Assembly: GCA_029204225.1 (NCBI GenBank)
Contig: CM055093.1
Location: 31,135,777 to 31,199,776 of the forward strand
Source of the DNA: Diphasiastrum complanatum
Taxonomy: Eukaryota; Streptophyta; Lycopodiopsida; Lycopodiales; Lycopodiaceae
DNA: 64,000 bases
Reading direction: 5' to 3'
The notes under the pieces are model-generated. The model ran no database searches. It was given only the letters and a program-made list of their open reading frames with translations, and was not told where the DNA came from. Every line of letters starts with the position of its first letter. The first letter of the stretch is position 1. Shown one piece after another: positions 60,250-64,000 of the stretch. Both the position numbers and the translations under genes were made by a program.

Positions 60250-62003
60250 ATGTGTTTAACTTCTATTTCTCCAAAAGTTGAATGAGAAAGCCTAGATTTT
60301 TCAAGATAAGAATAAGATGCTCCAAGCCAAGTCTGTAGAATTGTAGAAGAATTTTGATTCGTTGATAGCCAAACTTAATACGGTCAAGGCAGAAAAGGCT
60401 TTTCTACAGACCAAACTTCATGACGAAGGCTAAAAACAAATAAAGACAAAAATGACCTTGCAGCTATGCAGCAACTCTGGTGTAATCCAGATAGGTTCTT
60501 TGAAGCTGCAGTCTCTTCAAGATCAAATGTTGGAGAATTTTCGAGTTGAGTATCTTATTTAGCTCAAAAACGACAAAGCACTTGTTGAGGAGAAACTTGC
60601 TGAGCCAAAACGACTACTTTCTCCAAGCCAAATGCACACGAGGGGTACTCGCAGGCCCTGGAGAAGATCGAAGAGTTGACTAAGCAGCTCCAAGCAACCC
60701 GAACTTGTATAGGGGTAGCAGATCATTTGGAGTATGCTGAGGTGTGTGTAAAAATTTCTGATCTACAAAAAAAGTACAAGAGCTCAGCAGCAGTTCAGAG
60801 ACCAGATGCGCTATAGATTTCCACAGGCAGGACATGGCAGAAGCACAAACTAAATCGAAACGATAGAAGAGAAATCAGTCAAAGGTATGAGCGGAACACT
60901 TTCAAGTTTTTTTTGAGAGATTCTGAAATTGGAGTCCTCTCCATTTCAATGTGGAATTACAGTGGCACATGGATTATTTGATGCTACTAGGCTTGATAGG
61001 CATGACAGTCGACGACTGGCAATTGGAGAAAAGAAGACTTTCTTTGGTTATGGGACTAGCTAGGCATAAAGGAAAGGATGTCTATGCTAGGCAATAATCC
61101 AGGGAAAGTTCAAAGTTATTCCTTTTGGATCAGTCACATTGTACATAGGGTCAACATTTTTGTATGCGCTGGAGTAAATGGAAATCAAGGAGTACTAGTT
61201 TTTGCGACATAATGACTCGAAGCAAATGTTTTGGAGGAAGCATGCGCAGTTCAAGTTGTATTCACCAAAAGGCTGGATAGATGTAGGTCTCTTGTTGGAT
61301 ATTAACATGGCGTATCTGGAGCTGTACAGTATTTATATCGACTGGGAGCTCAACTTTTCTAGTTATTTTGTAGAGATAAGACATATTTTGTAAGACAGAT
61401 TTAAATCCCGCGCATACAAAACTTTATGTACCTATACATTTTGGCAATTTGGCACATTTGCAACCAAAGTGCTATTTTTAGTTCAAAGTTTATTTATTAA
61501 ATATAATTATTTTGAATTTTCATCTACACTGTTTGAACAGTTTGTACTTATAAAGACTCTGAAGAAGATTTTAAGTTGGTACAAGAATTGTTCGATGGCT
61601 CACTACTCCATGTGAGATTGACGCCATATGGCAACTTACCTATCGGGAGTTACGCTAGAGCAAGAGAGGATGTATCGTTGCTCGAGTGCCAAAAAGATCT
61701 CGAGATGGAACAATAGCTACATGAAGAGCTTAATACATGAAGTTTTTTTCTTGTATATCGTGTTGCAGATCATGTGATGTTGAGTTTCATATGTGATGAT
61801 GCTTATTTTATCTCGCTGAAATATATTTTGAATCAATATTTGATTCTGAAATATCAAGTGAAGGTTATCAATCCAACAAATGGAGAAATATCTCTATGTG
61901 ACCTAATGAAGATCCTTGACATGAAATTATTCTTTTCTAAGAAAAAATCTCAAAATGAAGAATATATGTTCACGAGGACATTTCACATTTGAGGAGGGGA
62001 ATA
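60250..62003 (+). pseudogene. Decayed frames upstream of a gypsy-like LTR
   Basis: 60290-60800 reads as coiled-coil sequence with stops (NFDSLIAKLNTVKAEKAFLQ, LKNDKALVEEKLAEPKR). From about 61020 to 61393 one frame stays coherent despite stops (KFKVIPFGSVTLYIGSTFLY, LYSPKGWIDVGLLLDINMAY, LYSIYIDWELNF). 61774-61992 gives FICDDAYFISLKYILNQYLI and INPTNGEISLCDLMKILDMK. I recognise none of these as gag or pol. The region ends in GAGGAGGGGA beside an LTR, so it is probably the internal part of an element. Confidence 0.45.
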
Positions 62004-63033
<1,030 letters not shown>

Positions 63034-63600
63034 TATCCTTGCTGACAGCTTAATCACTCAGAGTGTAATTCATTTGAGCTACTCTGATAACATTTCATTT
63101 GCAGAAGACTTTGCATTCGGTTTGATAGAGAAAGATTGATGTTTAGCACTCATTACTTTACACGTCTTTTCTAAAAGTGGTACCGGATGCTTACAAAATG
63201 TCTGTTGACAACCAGATTTCCACTCGACCCAATTTCATTCGAAATAAGTCAATAATGTATCAACTTAACAACTTTTAAGTGCTATCTCCTTGGGGAACGA
63301 TTTAAATACTACATAAATATAGCAATTCTGTGCTGGTATATAGTGACAGAACAACAAATGCTTCATTTGCAGTTAAGTAGACGACTTTATAGTTGATTGT
63401 ATGGTAAAAAAAAAGTACCATGCTGAATCCCTTGATTGTGTTAGAAAACACAATTTCAAAGACTATTCGAAACAATCCAATAAGATCCTACCTGCTCGCC
63501 ATGTCCATTACTTATCCGATTAGGATCCTCACAACAACACAACACGCGCAGCATAGCAACCAACCACTAAACCTGCTGCTCAATCGAGAAGTTCCTTGAA
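63034..63600. other. Stretch without supported features
   Basis: ACTCTGATAACA near 63092-63103 resembles a degenerate minus-strand primer site, but no LTR adjoins it. Confidence 0.4.
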
Positions 63601-64000
63601 AACTTATACATTACCATTTCTTTGTCACCATGGTCTCCATAGCTTTGCAGTTAGGATGGCCTAACCTTTTGTGCCATAATTCCACTTGAGTGAGCTTCTC
63701 CCTTGCCATGTTCACACTTCCAACCATCACATTAGCATTCAATTTGAATAACCTCCCTTGCTTGAAACCACTAGGAATACATTTTCCATCTTTCAAGATA
63801 GAACATGCTCCATGTACATCTAATCCACTATCCATAAGTTGTCCTACACTCAACAAATTCTTTGTAATTGAAGGTACATAAAGAACATTGACGAGATCTA
63901 CTTTTTTAGATGATCCATGAATGAACTAAAATGATTATGCCTACCCTTCACACATGGGAACTATTTCCACACAAGTGTGATTTCAATATGTCCATGAAAG
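63601..64000 (-). pseudogene. Copia pre-integrase fragment, minus strand (element H)
   Basis: From the right edge leftwards, the upstream frame gives the VNVLYVPSITK-type block, then NLLSVGQLMDSGLDVHGACS, FKQGRLFKLNANVM and LWHKRLGHPNCKAMETM, the start of the integrase His-Cys module. It stops at about 63601 before the second Cys pair. Beyond 63905 the sequence is no longer clearly coding and contains CACACATGGGAA and CACAAGTGTGA words like those in the LTRs. Confidence 0.85.

Noticed and set aside
63086-63105. Minus-strand primer binding site (ACTCTGATAACA)
   Set aside because: Two or more mismatches and no adjoining LTR end; the nearby copia fragment lies on the wrong side.

Overview
This is land-plant nuclear DNA: AT-rich, intron-bearing gene debris, plant-type Ty1/copia and Ty3/gypsy retroelements, a CACTA transposon and very long GA/CT microsatellites. 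I cannot name the species. I see no intact cellular gene and no RNA gene. Almost everything is transposable-element sequence, most of it broken and nested, which suggests a large, repeat-rich genome.

Layout. 1-5730: the 3' part of a well-preserved copia element (family B) with its LTR, apparently inserted into a decayed minus-strand family A copia element. 5905-6670: a histone H3-like pseudogene. 6671-10101: intergenic, with a long CT tract. 10102-23150: a short-LTR copia element (family C) that has been hit three times: by a 2.56 kb CACTA element (11517-14080), by an intron-containing cyclin-L gene fragment (14181-15057), and, in an adjoining recombined copia part, by a 5.1 kb minus-strand non-coding LTR element (17110-22245, LARD-like). 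23154-26900: a different copia lineage (G). 27330-31674: a family A copia element with both LTRs, in which RT/RNase H is replaced by an unfamiliar ORF. 31675-36755: stacked LTRs of families A, D, B, E and F. 38080-38530: an inverted-repeat cluster. 40035-45737: a gypsy LTR split by a complete 5.3 kb copia element E with a perfect CTTTG target duplication. 46672-49206: family A element 3. 49207-50725: gypsy RT/RNase H. 50726-53055: family F copia 5' half. 54467-57727: AT-rich with little content. 57728-60200: minus-strand gypsy element. 60250-63033: decayed frames ending in a polypurine tract and an LTR. 63600-64000: minus-strand copia fragment.

How the parts relate. Families A, B, D and F share an exact 10-base palindrome, CACACGTGTG, and all ten perfect copies I found lie inside LTRs. 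Families A and C, and the recombined block at 16250-23080, share gag/integrase ancestry. Two copies of a roughly 110-codon ORF (22702-23050 and 30757-31100) sit where RT should be. The most unusual items are that ORF, the cyclin-L patch inside an integrase gene, the LTR palindromes, and the H3-like pseudogene with a long C-terminal open extension. All boundaries and identities come from reading the sequence by eye; no database search was run.
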